Source: SIG636 sp045535465
GTDB lineage: Bacteria; Bacillota; Clostridia; Oscillospirales; CAG-382
Direction of reading: 5' to 3'
Assembly: GCA_045535465.1 (NCBI GenBank)
Contig: JAZSLS010000135.1
Span: 1-22,511 of the forward strand
Length of the DNA stretch: 22,511 nt
Program-made: the position numbers and the translations under genes
Notes under the pieces: model-generated
What the model saw: only the letters and a program-made list of their open reading frames with translations
The model's database searches: none
What the model was told of the DNA's origin: nothing
Part shown: positions 16,901 to 22,511 of the stretch, piece by piece
Position numbering within the stretch: position 1 is the stretch's first letter
Layout of the letters: each line of letters starts with the position of its first letter

Positions 16901-17137
16901 AGAATTATTGTCAAGCGCCACACCATCCGCCGTCTTTATTTTAGCGGTAGAATACACACTGGACATAAGAGAGGCTATGGTTGTATTTTCGGGCAGGTTA
17001 TAGATATAATCCCCCGAAACGCTTAGTCTGTACTCGTTTGACAGCTCGTCTGCCTTTGCTGTTTTTACAATTGGCAGCACTGTCAAAACAAGAAGCAAGG
17101 ATAATGCCACTGCTACAAATCGTTTTGCGCTATGCAT
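13937..17137 (-). CDS. Large secreted beta-helix protein (Cthe_2159/DUF4353-like carbohydrate-binding repeats) with N-proximal dockerin
   Basis: A 1066-residue predicted secreted protein. Signal peptide at residues 1-30 (hydrophobic VAVALSLLLVLTVLPIV). Residues ~33-100 form a small domain often found before dockerins in Clostridia. Residues ~102-160 are a type I-like dockerin with two calcium-loop repeats (DVNGDGLASSVDY and DADGDGAITSADLL). A Ser/Asp-rich linker follows (~162-206). The rest is a long run of short beta-strand rungs such as INGGTLTLSA..., each followed by DAV/DAI/DGI turns, the pattern of Cthe_2159-type parallel beta-helices that bind pectin-like polysaccharide and calcium. At least 15 rungs are seen, much longer than the ~300-residue prototype. 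A Gly/Pro-rich break lies near residues 870-890. The start is ATG at 17137 with AAAGGAG 9 nt upstream. Two possible -10 boxes (17190-17195, 17213-17218) lack good -35 boxes. It is probably an adhesin or plant-polysaccharide binder. Confidence 0.85.
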   Translation of the reverse strand: MHSAKRFVAVALSLLLVLTVLPIVKTAKADELSNEYRLSVSGDYIYNLPENTTIASLMSSVYSTAKIKTADGVALDNNSTQLVCTGMKLVYTNAEYTIVIRGDVNGDGLASSVDYITLCKAVKGAALDGAFLKAADADGDGAITSADLLNVKGYVKGTAPLYGDSYLTEEEKQSAVVVDPTVTDSSEDSSGGDVSDDPVIGDDSGEATIIFNGSSVSVTGTGAEAVDNYAYVTKGGTYTVKGSTSNGYVHVMAGIEDKVTLKLSGVSITNTQGAALYFEQCKKANIVLADGTTSTLADGSTTTLADKGAVFANDTIEISGNGALNVTGNRQHGIASDDDIVINGAKVTVTNAVKDALHANDDVTVESGSLTVSACGSDAVESEGTVNINGGTLTLSASAGSAVKAGTVYTGNAGNVTVLNSADGIKSAGDINVIGGTYRITTTDNAVKATATTTVSGGTINVTASDTGIKGDTKVNITGGTMTLNSSNNAIKSDLDVSISGGDITINSTGDGVKANSLDPNSTAGEVRTSYTYGSLNGSVSTSGCYVWTTGSVSNTAVYWFLAIAKDNGLGGYTVTSTVPTGTAKNFTLSTGEIALLTHQDQTNYAASCLVQVGDTVTYNTSTKLVSVTTSGNYLGNINITGGNMYIKSSYDAIDAGQNIFIDNADAAKTSSSGIGSGSYNLYILSAGGASSSVDTASYSYKAVKADDSVVINNVKLYASTPEDTISSDSYIEINGGDLTVYSGRDGIASSNTLNITGGTIYVKTANGYSGSVSSSAESYKAIKGTGEITISGGSFDLNSYDDAIHSNGAVTITGGTYSIYTGDDAVHSDTTTTITGGDMTVHASYEGVEGLNVSITGGRIRITASDDGINAAGGSDGSGNTNPGRPGAPGGSMGGDTSKYSLTIGGTAFVWISNSGDGVDSNGALTVSGGTLIVQQSGGGNSGLDADGTRLINGGLVIIVDGGDMVELPSTSSAQYVFSTSVSGSANTILAVKDSSGNTLFAFKPNKSYKHIMISTPDLKSGGTYSIYTGGSCTGTLTDGLYSGGTYSGGSVYKTITLSSKVTSK

Positions 17138-17259
17138 TAAAAACAACTCCTTTTTTTATAATTGTTTATATTTCCTAATGCTGACCGCCATTATATATGA
17201 CAGGTTACTAAAATTATACAAAGACCTCATTAAAAACAAATTAATTGATAATAAAACAC

Positions 17260-17293
17260 GCCGCTTAAATCAAATTTCGCTGATTTAAGCGGC
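17260..17293 (-). terminator. Terminator of the mgtC-like gene
   Basis: Perfect 13-bp stem GCCGCTTAAATCA (17260-17272) with TGATTTAAGCGGC (17281-17293), 8-nt loop, followed on the minus strand by GTGTTTTATT. It lies just after the stop of the minus-strand gene at 17307. Confidence 0.85.
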
Positions 17294-17306
17294 TGTTTTT
17301 ACTTTT

Positions 17307-17996
17307 TTAATCCTTTATTATAAAGTGTATGGCTCCCGTGCCGTTAAGGGCGGATTTAAACGCATCGTAATCAAATAGTGCTGTAGTGATAACCGTTATT
17401 CCCATATTGCCTACGGTACCGCTTTTAGGAGAAGAAGTTTCCACCAATGCATCGTCCGGTAAGGCTGTTCTTATGGTTTCCAGCACGTCCTCTATTTTTT
17501 CAAGCTCCTTTACCTCTATGTAAATACGTTGAGAGGTTTTGCGCCTACGATCAACCCTTGTAAGGACTGCCGCCGTGAAAAAGCAGGCAAGGGTTGCAAA
17601 AAGCGCCCCACTGTAAAAGCCTATGCCTACCGCTATACCTATTATGGCTGTCGCCCACATTATTGCCGCCGTAGTAAGGCCTGTTATCATTCTGTCGCTT
17701 TTAACTATTATCATACCTGCACCGAGAAAGCCTATGCCCGAAACGACTTGTGCCGCAACACGAAAGGGGTCACCGTCAAAGCCGAGCATAGTAGTGGCAT
17801 ATACACCGACAAGAGCGGTCATAGCACCGCCCACACAAACGAGGATGTGGGTACGCATACCTGCCTGTCTGCCGTGTTTTCCACGTTCCAAGCCGATAAC
17901 GCCGCCAAAAAGCACCGCAAGCAATATACGCAAAGCAACCACCGCAATATTAAACTCTTTTTCTATTTCAAGTATTTTATCAAAAAATGCGTCCAT
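17307..17996 (-). CDS. MgtC/SapB-family membrane protein
   Basis: A 229-residue protein. Residues ~20-145 carry the MgtC/SapB membrane domain: RILLAVLFGGVIGLERGKHG, GMRTHILVCVGGAMTALVG, and QVVSGIGFLGAGMIIVK, with four to five spans. Residues ~150-229 are a soluble C-terminal domain of ACT-like appearance. MgtC proteins are linked to magnesium limitation and membrane energetics in pathogens; the role in gut anaerobes is unclear. AAGGAG lies 6 nt before the ATG. A consensus promoter with a ~50-nt leader precedes it, too short for an M-box magnesium riboswitch. Confidence 0.9.
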   Translation of the reverse strand: MDAFFDKILEIEKEFNIAVVALRILLAVLFGGVIGLERGKHGRQAGMRTHILVCVGGAMTALVGVYATTMLGFDGDPFRVAAQVVSGIGFLGAGMIIVKSDRMITGLTTAAIMWATAIIGIAVGIGFYSGALFATLACFFTAAVLTRVDRRRKTSQRIYIEVKELEKIEDVLETIRTALPDDALVETSSPKSGTVGNMGITVITTALFDYDAFKSALNGTGAIHFIIKD

Positions 17997-18049
17997 CCCC
18001 TGCTCCTTTACTGTTTTTAATATTATACAAGTATTCGTTTAATGGGTTT

Positions 18050-18078
18050 ATTATAACCGAATACACAAAATATGTCAA
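18050..18078 (-). promoter_or_regulatory. Sigma-A promoter of the mgtC-like gene
   Basis: On the minus strand: consensus TTGACA (18073-18078), 17-nt spacer, consensus TATAAT (18050-18055). Divergent from the purC promoter, about 75 bp apart. Confidence 0.88.
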
Positions 18079-18151
18079 GTAAAGACAAAAACATACGTGT
18101 TTTAAGGACGCATTTTTTTGCATTTTTTAGTGAAAAATTTTGCAGTGCCTA

Positions 18152-18180
18152 TTGACATTTTTAACCTTTGGTTGCATAAT
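18152..18180 (+). promoter_or_regulatory. Sigma-A promoter of purC
   Basis: TTGACA (18152-18157), 17-nt spacer, CATAAT (18175-18180). The short leader contains a weak hairpin TTATTAA (18188-18194) with TTAATAA (18203-18209) directly before GGAG. No purine riboswitch fits in the ~40-nt leader. Confidence 0.82.
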
Positions 18181-18223
18181 ATACTTGTTATTAAGCCCGA
18201 ATTTAATAAGGAGTTATTGACCT

Positions 18224-18913
18224 ATGAAAACACTTTACACCGGCAAAACCAAGGACGTTCTTCTTGACGAAGAAACCAATATCGTTAGCCTGCTTTTTAA
18301 AGACAGTATGACAGGCGAAAACGGCGTGTTCGACCCCGGCTCCAACACCGTTGGCGGCAGCGTTGAAGGCAAAGGCAAGATCGGTCTTGCTATTTCCAAG
18401 TACTTCTTTGAGCTTATGGAAAAGAACGGCATACCTACCCATTACATAAATGCCGACGTTGAAAAAGGTCTTATGCAGGTTCGCAACCTTACCGTTCCTA
18501 AGCTTGAGTTCGTTCTTCGTTACTTCACCGCAGGCAGTATGTGCCGTCGCTTTACCTTGGAAGAGGGTATCGTGTTTGATCCTCCTTATGCCGAGGTTAC
18601 TTTGAAGGATGATATACAGGGCGACCCCCTTATAAGCGAACGCATTTGTATTATGAAGGGGCTTCTTAAGGAAGGCCAGTATGACGAAGCCCTTGGTATA
18701 GTTGCACGTGTTGGCGAAGTTCTTAAGAAGGAGCTTGCTTCCCTTAATCTTACTCTTATCGATTTTAAGATTGAAGTTGGTTACGACGAAAACGGTAAGA
18801 TTTACGTTGCTGACGAAATCACTCCCGATATTTGGCGTGTTCGTGACGAAAACGGCAACATCCCCAACCAGCTTGACTGCTCCAAGATGCTTCTTGAGAG
18901 AATGGGGCTGTAA
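18224..18913 (+). CDS. purC: Phosphoribosylaminoimidazole-succinocarboxamide synthase (SAICAR synthetase)
   Basis: A 229-residue cytoplasmic enzyme of de novo purine synthesis that joins CAIR and aspartate using ATP. Family features: YTGKTKDVL at the N-terminus (nucleotide-binding strand), SVEGKGKIGLAISKYFFELM, the VRNLTVPKLEFVLRYFTAGS segment, and DFKIEVGYDENGKIYVADEITPD near the C-terminus, with the metal/ATP-binding acidic residues in VADEITPD. Length is slightly below the usual ~235-240. It is a lone gene with its own promoter and terminator, not in a pur operon within this window. AAGGAG lies ~10 nt before the ATG. Confidence 0.93.
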   Translation: MKTLYTGKTKDVLLDEETNIVSLLFKDSMTGENGVFDPGSNTVGGSVEGKGKIGLAISKYFFELMEKNGIPTHYINADVEKGLMQVRNLTVPKLEFVLRYFTAGSMCRRFTLEEGIVFDPPYAEVTLKDDIQGDPLISERICIMKGLLKEGQYDEALGIVARVGEVLKKELASLNLTLIDFKIEVGYDENGKIYVADEITPDIWRVRDENGNIPNQLDCSKMLLERMGL

Positions 18914-18926
18914 TTAACAAGCATAT

Positions 18927-18958
18927 AAAAACGGATGCGAAAATTCACAGCCGTTTTT
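18927..18958 (+). terminator. purC terminator
   Basis: AAAAACGG (18927-18934) pairs with CCGTTTTT (18951-18958), with an imperfect inner stem (TG/CA and GAA/TTC). It starts 14 nt after the purC stop. Confidence 0.75.
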
Positions 18959-18959
18959 A

Positions 18960-19108
18960 AGTGAAGACAAGCTTGCTCTTTGCGTGCCCTAAGAAAACAA
19001 GGACAATAAAACCAAAATGCCTCTCGTAACGAGAGGCATTTTTTCATTGAAAAATTGTATTTTGTTATGTTCAGGGCGCTTTCACGAAAAGCTTTGCCGT
19101 CGTAGATC
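18960..19108 (+). repeat. Intergenic repeat copy A with bidirectional terminator hairpin
   Basis: Two blocks match the reverse complement of the element at 20986-21141: 18960-18997 (34 of 38 identical) and 19059-19108 (about 43 of 51). Between them, GTGCCCTAAG (18984-18993) lies exactly 30 nt before a perfect 13-bp hairpin, AAAATGCCTCTCG (19014-19026) with CGAGAGGCATTTT (19030-19042), which has T-tracts on both sides. It can terminate purC read-through and the leucine-rich-repeat gene arriving from the other side. Confidence 0.8.
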
Positions 19109-19134
19109 GTTTTTTCGCCAAGTCGCTTGCTTTT

Positions 19135-20790
19135 TTATATAAGTCCTGCATCGTATTTAAGAATAAGTGCCGCATCAAGATTATCGGCAACACCGTCGCC
19201 GTTGTAGTCGGCTGCGGTATGCTCATCCTTTGCCAAGTAACAAAGCCCTGCATCGTATTTCAAAATCAAAGCCGCATCAAGATTGTCTACGACAAGGTCG
19301 GTGTTAACGTCGCCTTTTATGGGAACGTAATTAAAAACTACCTTTGATTTATACGCTTCGCTAAATCCGTCGTTTTCATCGTTCATTACATCCCACTCTT
19401 CCTCGCTGCCGGTAAAATAAATCTTTTCAATACCCGTACAGTTTTTAAAGGTGTAAGGTGTAAAGTATTTACATTCAGGCGGCATAACAATATATTTAAG
19501 GTCGGTACAGTTTTCAAAAGCGCAGTATCCAAGCAAAGTTACCGAAGAGGGAATGGTTATCTTTGTAAGCCCTTTGCAGTTTGCAAAAGCGTAGTTGTCG
19601 ATAGCGGTAACACCTTCGGGTATAATGCTGGTTTTACAGCCTGCGCACACGGTGTTTCTTTCTATGTTGATAATACAGTTGTTTTCACTACGGAATACAG
19701 GATTTGCCTCGTCAACGGTTATCTTTTCAAGACTGTCGCAGCCTGCAAATCCACTCATTATAGAAACGTTTTTGGGTATATGTATCTCGGTAATGCTTTT
19801 GCAATCGGTAAAAGCAGCTGAATCTATTTCGGTTACGCTTTCGGGCAGGTCAATGCTTTTTATGTTTACACATTCTCTAAAAGCATCAGCCGATATAACC
19901 TCAGTATTCGAGGGAATAGGCGCATACTCCAAGGAGGAACAACCGTAAAACAGACTATGATTTACTACGTTAAGGCTTTCGGGAAGGTCTGCTTTTTTAA
20001 GTGAAGTGCAGAAAGAAAAAGCACCAACGCCAATAAGCTCAACTGTGTTGGGTATGCTTATCTCTTTAAGCTGAGGGCAGTTTCTGAAAGCGTAGGAGCC
20101 TATTATCTTTACACCTTCGGGGATAATAAATTCTGTTGCGCCAAAGCAATTTTCAAAGGCTTGCATACCAATCGTTTCAACCTCTTCGGGGATAACAGAG
20201 GTTTTACAGCCTGCAATTACTTCTTTTTTTGCGGTTTTTATAATGCAATTGCCTTCGCTGTGGTAAACGGTGTTGTCCTTGTCAACCTCTATCTTAGTAA
20301 GACTTGGACATTCACTTATCATACCGCTATATATGTCTACAACGTTTTTGGGGATGAATATTTCTGTCAAGCTGCTGCAGCCGCCAAAAGCACGGGCATC
20401 AATGGTTATAACGCTTTCGGGAATGTCTATCTCGGTAAGAGCCGAACAGTTTTCAAAGGCCTGCCAACCAATGTACTCAAGCCCTTCGGGAAGCGTTACC
20501 TTATAAAGAGATGAAAAATCGTTAAACGCCCAGTTGCCTATGGAGGTAACGCCTTCTTCAACTATTACGGTCTTAATATCGTCGGCAAAAAGCTCCCAAG
20601 CGTTACCGTATTCATTATACTCGGTAAGGTTTTTCATTTTTCCTGTGCCGCTTATGGTAAGGTTGCCGTTGTCATCAAGCTCCCAATAGATATTTTCCCA
20701 TATTCCCTGTTTTATACTTGCAGAAACGGAAAAGGGGAAAACGCTTACAAAAATCAAAACTGCTAAAAGCACCGCTGTTAACTTTTTCAT
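19135..20790 (-). CDS. BspA-type leucine-rich-repeat (LRR_5) surface protein with C-terminal dockerin
   Basis: A 551-residue predicted secreted protein. Signal peptide at 1-24 (LTAVLLAVLIFVSVFPFSVSA). Residues ~28-485 are BspA/LRR_5 repeats of the form AFENCSALTEIDIPESV. Two copies of a loop insert occur, each ending in a NCII...AGCKTSxIPE stretch (around 180-205 and 370-395), a sign of internal duplication. Residues ~489-551 form a dockerin: DVNTDLVVDNLDAALILKYD and DYNGDGVADNLDAALILKYD. The first calcium loop has Leu where Gly is usual. BspA-like proteins bind host or matrix proteins, and the dockerin implies attachment to a cohesin scaffold. AAAGGAGG lies before the ATG; a -10 box TATAAT (20832-20837 on the opposite strand) has no convincing -35. 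It is flanked by inverted copies of an intergenic repeat. Confidence 0.88.
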   Translation of the reverse strand: MKKLTAVLLAVLIFVSVFPFSVSASIKQGIWENIYWELDDNGNLTISGTGKMKNLTEYNEYGNAWELFADDIKTVIVEEGVTSIGNWAFNDFSSLYKVTLPEGLEYIGWQAFENCSALTEIDIPESVITIDARAFGGCSSLTEIFIPKNVVDIYSGMISECPSLTKIEVDKDNTVYHSEGNCIIKTAKKEVIAGCKTSVIPEEVETIGMQAFENCFGATEFIIPEGVKIIGSYAFRNCPQLKEISIPNTVELIGVGAFSFCTSLKKADLPESLNVVNHSLFYGCSSLEYAPIPSNTEVISADAFRECVNIKSIDLPESVTEIDSAAFTDCKSITEIHIPKNVSIMSGFAGCDSLEKITVDEANPVFRSENNCIINIERNTVCAGCKTSIIPEGVTAIDNYAFANCKGLTKITIPSSVTLLGYCAFENCTDLKYIVMPPECKYFTPYTFKNCTGIEKIYFTGSEEEWDVMNDENDGFSEAYKSKVVFNYVPIKGDVNTDLVVDNLDAALILKYDAGLCYLAKDEHTAADYNGDGVADNLDAALILKYDAGLI

Positions 20791-20885
20791 ATCTTTGCCT
20801 CCTTTTAAATACGCCTTAATGCTTTACGTATATTATACAACCGAGATAGCGATTTTCCTATAACTTTTTTTCAGATTAAGGAAAA

Positions 20886-20903
20886 AAGCGGCTTGCGCCG
20901 CTT
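20886..20903 (-). terminator. Left end hairpin, terminator-like on the minus strand
   Basis: AAGCGGC (20886-20892), loop TTGC, GCCGCTT (20897-20903). On the minus strand it is followed by TTTTTTCC. It lies just upstream of the leucine-rich-repeat gene's leader and would stop transcription arriving from trpB. Confidence 0.6.
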
Positions 20904-21052
20904 CAGTCTGTAGACAAAGTCTACAGACTGGGTCAGAGTGAGAGAAACGAAGCTATTTTTCACGGAAAACGAGCGTCGGCGTAGTGACCTACGACAGCGA
21001 AGTTTTTTCGTGAAAGTGCCCTGAATATAACAAAATACGACCGTTCATAACA

Positions 21053-21087
21053 AAAAACGCCTCCCGTTACATTACGAGAGGCATTTT
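21053..21087 (-). terminator. Central hairpin of the element, likely trpB terminator
   Basis: Read on the minus strand: AAAATGCCTCTCG (21075-21087) pairs imperfectly with CGGGAGGCGTTTTTT, one mismatch and one G-T type change compared with copy A, followed by a T-tract. It is the first hairpin with a T-tract in the right orientation after the trpB stop at 21218. Confidence 0.7.
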
Positions 21088-21144
21088 TAACTTTTTTGTT
21101 CTTTTTTCTCAGGGCACGTAAAGAGCAAGTTTGTCTTCGCTCTG

Positions 21145-21168
21145 AAGCGGCTTGCGCCGCTTTTTTTA
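21145..21168 (+). terminator. Right end hairpin, terminator-like on the plus strand
   Basis: AAGCGGC (21145-21151), loop TTGC, GCCGCTT (21156-21162), then T5ACC, for eight or nine T in a row on the plus strand. No plus-strand gene is upstream, so it is either a relic of the element's symmetry or blocks antisense transcription into trpB. Confidence 0.55.
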
Positions 21169-21217
21169 CCTTAAAATGATGATTATAATTTTCGTGTTCG
21201 GGGCTATTTTTACATCC

Positions 21218-22435
21218 CTAACGAATACCGTATTTTTCGATGACATAATCCATATCCTTATCCCCTCTGCCCGAAAGGTTGATAAGCACAGAGCCGTGCC
21301 CCATAGTCTTAGCCAGCTTAATACCGTAAGCAACTGCGTGAGCGCTCTCTATTGCAGGGATAATACCTTCCATTCTGGCAAGGGTAAAGAAGGCGTCAAT
21401 TGTTTCTTCGTCGTTAATAACGTCATACTTAACTCTGCCCAGCTCGTGAAGAAAAGCGTGTTCGGGGCCGGAGGAAGGATAGTCAAGACCGCTGGCAACG
21501 GAATAAACAGGAGCAGGCTCACCGTTTTCATCCTTAAGCATTATGCTGTTAAAGCCGTGCATAATACCTTCCGTACCGTACTTAAGGCTTGCAGCGTGGT
21601 CGCCGAGAGTGCTGCCTCTGCCCAAAGGCTCAACACCGTAAATATCAACGGGGTCATTAAGGAAGCCGGAGAATATCCCCATAGCGTTAGAGCCGCCGCC
21701 TACGCAAGCAACAACCGCATCGGGAAGGAAGCCGGTCATATTTATAAACTGCTCTCTTGCTTCAACGCCTATAACGCTTTGGAAGTCACGTACAATCATA
21801 GGAAAGGGGTGAGGGCCGAGAACAGAGCCTATACAATAAAGGCAATTCTTGTAATCCTTGGTGTAGGCATCAAAAGCGGCATCAACTGCCTCTTTAAGGG
21901 TAGCAAGACCGTGAGTAACCTCCACAACGTTTGCGCCAAGTATCTTCATCCTTGCAACGTTGGGTGCTTGCTTTTTGATATCAACGGAACCCATATAAAT
22001 GTCACATTCAAGCCCAAAGTAAGCGGCGGCAGTAGCCAAAGCCACGCCGTGCTGACCGGCACCTGTTTCGGCTATAATCTTTTTCTTGCCCATATATTTT
22101 GCAAGAAGCGCTTCGCCCATACAATGGTTAAGCTTGTGTGCGCCGGAGTGGTTAAGGTCCTCACGCTTAACGTAAAGCTGTACGTTGCCGATAGAGGAAG
22201 AAAGCCTTTCCAGGTAAGATATGGGAGTAGGTCTGCCCTGAAAATCCCTGCGTATTTTGCGAAGCTCGGCAATAAACTTGCTGGACTTGCAAATGGTATA
22301 GTAAGCCTCGGTTATCTCAGCCATAGCCTTTTTAAGCTCATCGGATACGTATGCGCCGCCGTACTTGCCGAAAAAACCGTCAGCATCGGGGTAATTTTTA
22401 AAATAATTATCAAATTCAAAGCCGTTATGTTTCAT
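21218..22435 (-). CDS. trpB: Tryptophan synthase beta chain
   Basis: A 405-residue PLP enzyme that condenses indole with serine. Key residues are in place: PLP lysine K101 in LNHSGAHKLNH, catalytic glutamate E123 in AETGAGQHG, phosphate-binding GGGSN (247-250), GSVLGPHPFP, and SGRGDKD near the C-terminus. Length and motifs fit the TrpB1 class rather than TrpB2. Small departures from the usual sequence: HKLNH for HKINN, and DYPSSGPEH where Gly-Val/Ile is common. The start is ATG at 22435, with GGAGG 6 nt upstream; a longer frame to 22471 would put that site inside the coding region. No trpA or other trp gene is adjacent on the downstream side, and a promoter-like sequence upstream suggests it is transcribed alone. 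Confidence 0.92.
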   Translation of the reverse strand: MKHNGFEFDNYFKNYPDADGFFGKYGGAYVSDELKKAMAEITEAYYTICKSSKFIAELRKIRRDFQGRPTPISYLERLSSSIGNVQLYVKREDLNHSGAHKLNHCMGEALLAKYMGKKKIIAETGAGQHGVALATAAAYFGLECDIYMGSVDIKKQAPNVARMKILGANVVEVTHGLATLKEAVDAAFDAYTKDYKNCLYCIGSVLGPHPFPMIVRDFQSVIGVEAREQFINMTGFLPDAVVACVGGGSNAMGIFSGFLNDPVDIYGVEPLGRGSTLGDHAASLKYGTEGIMHGFNSIMLKDENGEPAPVYSVASGLDYPSSGPEHAFLHELGRVKYDVINDEETIDAFFTLARMEGIIPAIESAHAVAYGIKLAKTMGHGSVLINLSGRGDKDMDYVIEKYGIR

Positions 22436-22450
22436 TTTACGCCTCCATAA

Positions 22451-22479
22451 TATATGTAAACAAAAAGTCAAAATGTCAA
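22451..22479 (-). promoter_or_regulatory. Probable promoter of trpB
   Basis: On the minus strand: TTGACA (22474-22479), 17-nt spacer, CATATA (22451-22456), close to the ribosome binding site at about 22441-22445. The -10 box is poor and the leader would be very short, with no room for a T-box or trp attenuator in between. Confidence 0.5.
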
Positions 22480-22511
22480 TAAAAAATGCCCTTGACAGAG
22501 TTATCCCCTCT

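Larger units (their letters stand above)
20876..21174. mobile_element. ~299-bp noncoding palindromic element with terminal inverted repeats (copy B; MITE-like or structured RNA)
   Basis: This fills the gap between the leucine-rich-repeat gene and trpB. The ends are inverted repeats of 31-33 bp: left TTAAGG-A6-GCGGC-TTGC-GCCGCTTCAG (20876-20906), right the reverse complement with two extra bases and an inverted loop (21142-21174). Inside, in order: a perfect 12-bp hairpin (20904-20915 with 20919-20930, loop AAA); a long imperfect hairpin (20958-21015, ends TTTCACG/CGTGAAA); GTGCCCTGA (21016-21024) inverted with TCAGGGCAC (21109-21117); and the central hairpin 21053-21087. No credible open frame or target-site duplication was seen. 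Sub-blocks recur near 18960-19108 in the opposite orientation. Confidence 0.6.

Noticed and set aside
17997..18049. Possible M-box magnesium riboswitch before the mgtC-like gene
   Set aside because: The leader from promoter to start codon is only about 50 nt, far too short for an M-box, and no matching hairpins are visible.
18181..18223. Possible purine riboswitch or PurR-type control before purC
   Set aside because: The leader is about 40 nt, with only a weak AT hairpin. No purine aptamer core and no repeated PurBox-like sequence was seen.
21152..22450. A 432-codon open frame on the plus strand, opposite trpB
   Set aside because: It lies antisense to a clearly real enzyme gene, has no homologous-looking domains and no ribosome binding site. 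It follows from codon bias that avoids stops in one antisense frame. The same applies to long antisense frames opposite the glycosidase-like gene (5853-6572) and the MATE gene (7280-7948).

Overview
The window looks like chromosomal DNA from a low-to-moderate-GC Gram-positive anaerobe of the class Clostridia, most likely an uncultured gut-type Oscillospirales or relative. The evidence is strong GGAGG ribosome binding sites, sigma-A promoters with 17-18 nt spacers, lipoprotein-type substrate-binding proteins, U-tract terminators at almost every gene end, and two dockerin-bearing secreted proteins. The genus cannot be fixed from the sequence. No rRNA, tRNA, CRISPR array, transposase or phage gene was seen.

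Layout. 1-4185 (+): 3' part of a BMP/Med-type nucleoside ABC transporter operon (binding-protein C-terminus, double ATPase, two permeases), with three hairpins between the binding protein and the ATPase. 4319-4630 (-): a small DUF1292-type acidic protein with an unusual Cys/His tail. 4782-8068 (+): a two-gene unit of a secreted glycosidase-like lipoprotein and a MATE exporter. 8290-9663 (+): an NSS amino-acid transporter, convergent with a PutP-like Na+/proline symporter (9728-11269, -). 11416-13797 (-): a complete polar amino-acid ABC transporter operon. 13937-17137 (-): a 1066-residue secreted beta-helix protein with a dockerin near its N-terminus. 17307-17996 (-): MgtC/SapB. 18224-18913 (+): purC. 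19135-20790 (-): a BspA-type leucine-rich-repeat protein with a C-terminal dockerin. 21218-22435 (-): trpB. Intergenic gaps are short except 20791-21217, which is filled by a palindromic noncoding element.

How it fits together. Most of the window concerns nutrient uptake: one nucleoside importer and three unrelated amino-acid importers, plus secreted surface or polysaccharide-interacting proteins. The two dockerin proteins imply cohesin partners elsewhere in the genome. purC and trpB stand alone, away from other pur or trp genes visible here.

Most notable observations: (1) the substrate-binding protein of the amino-acid ABC transporter (12925-13797) has its two sequence halves in reversed order relative to the usual family, which reads as a circular permutation; (2) a family of three intergenic repeats, each with GTRCCCYRAG placed 30-31 nt before an AAAATGCCTCTCG terminator hairpin (near 8106, 18984 and 21117); (3) one copy lies inside a roughly 299-bp element with terminal inverted repeats (20876-21174) that resembles a MITE or structured RNA, and a partial copy sits in inverted orientation on the other side of the leucine-rich-repeat gene.
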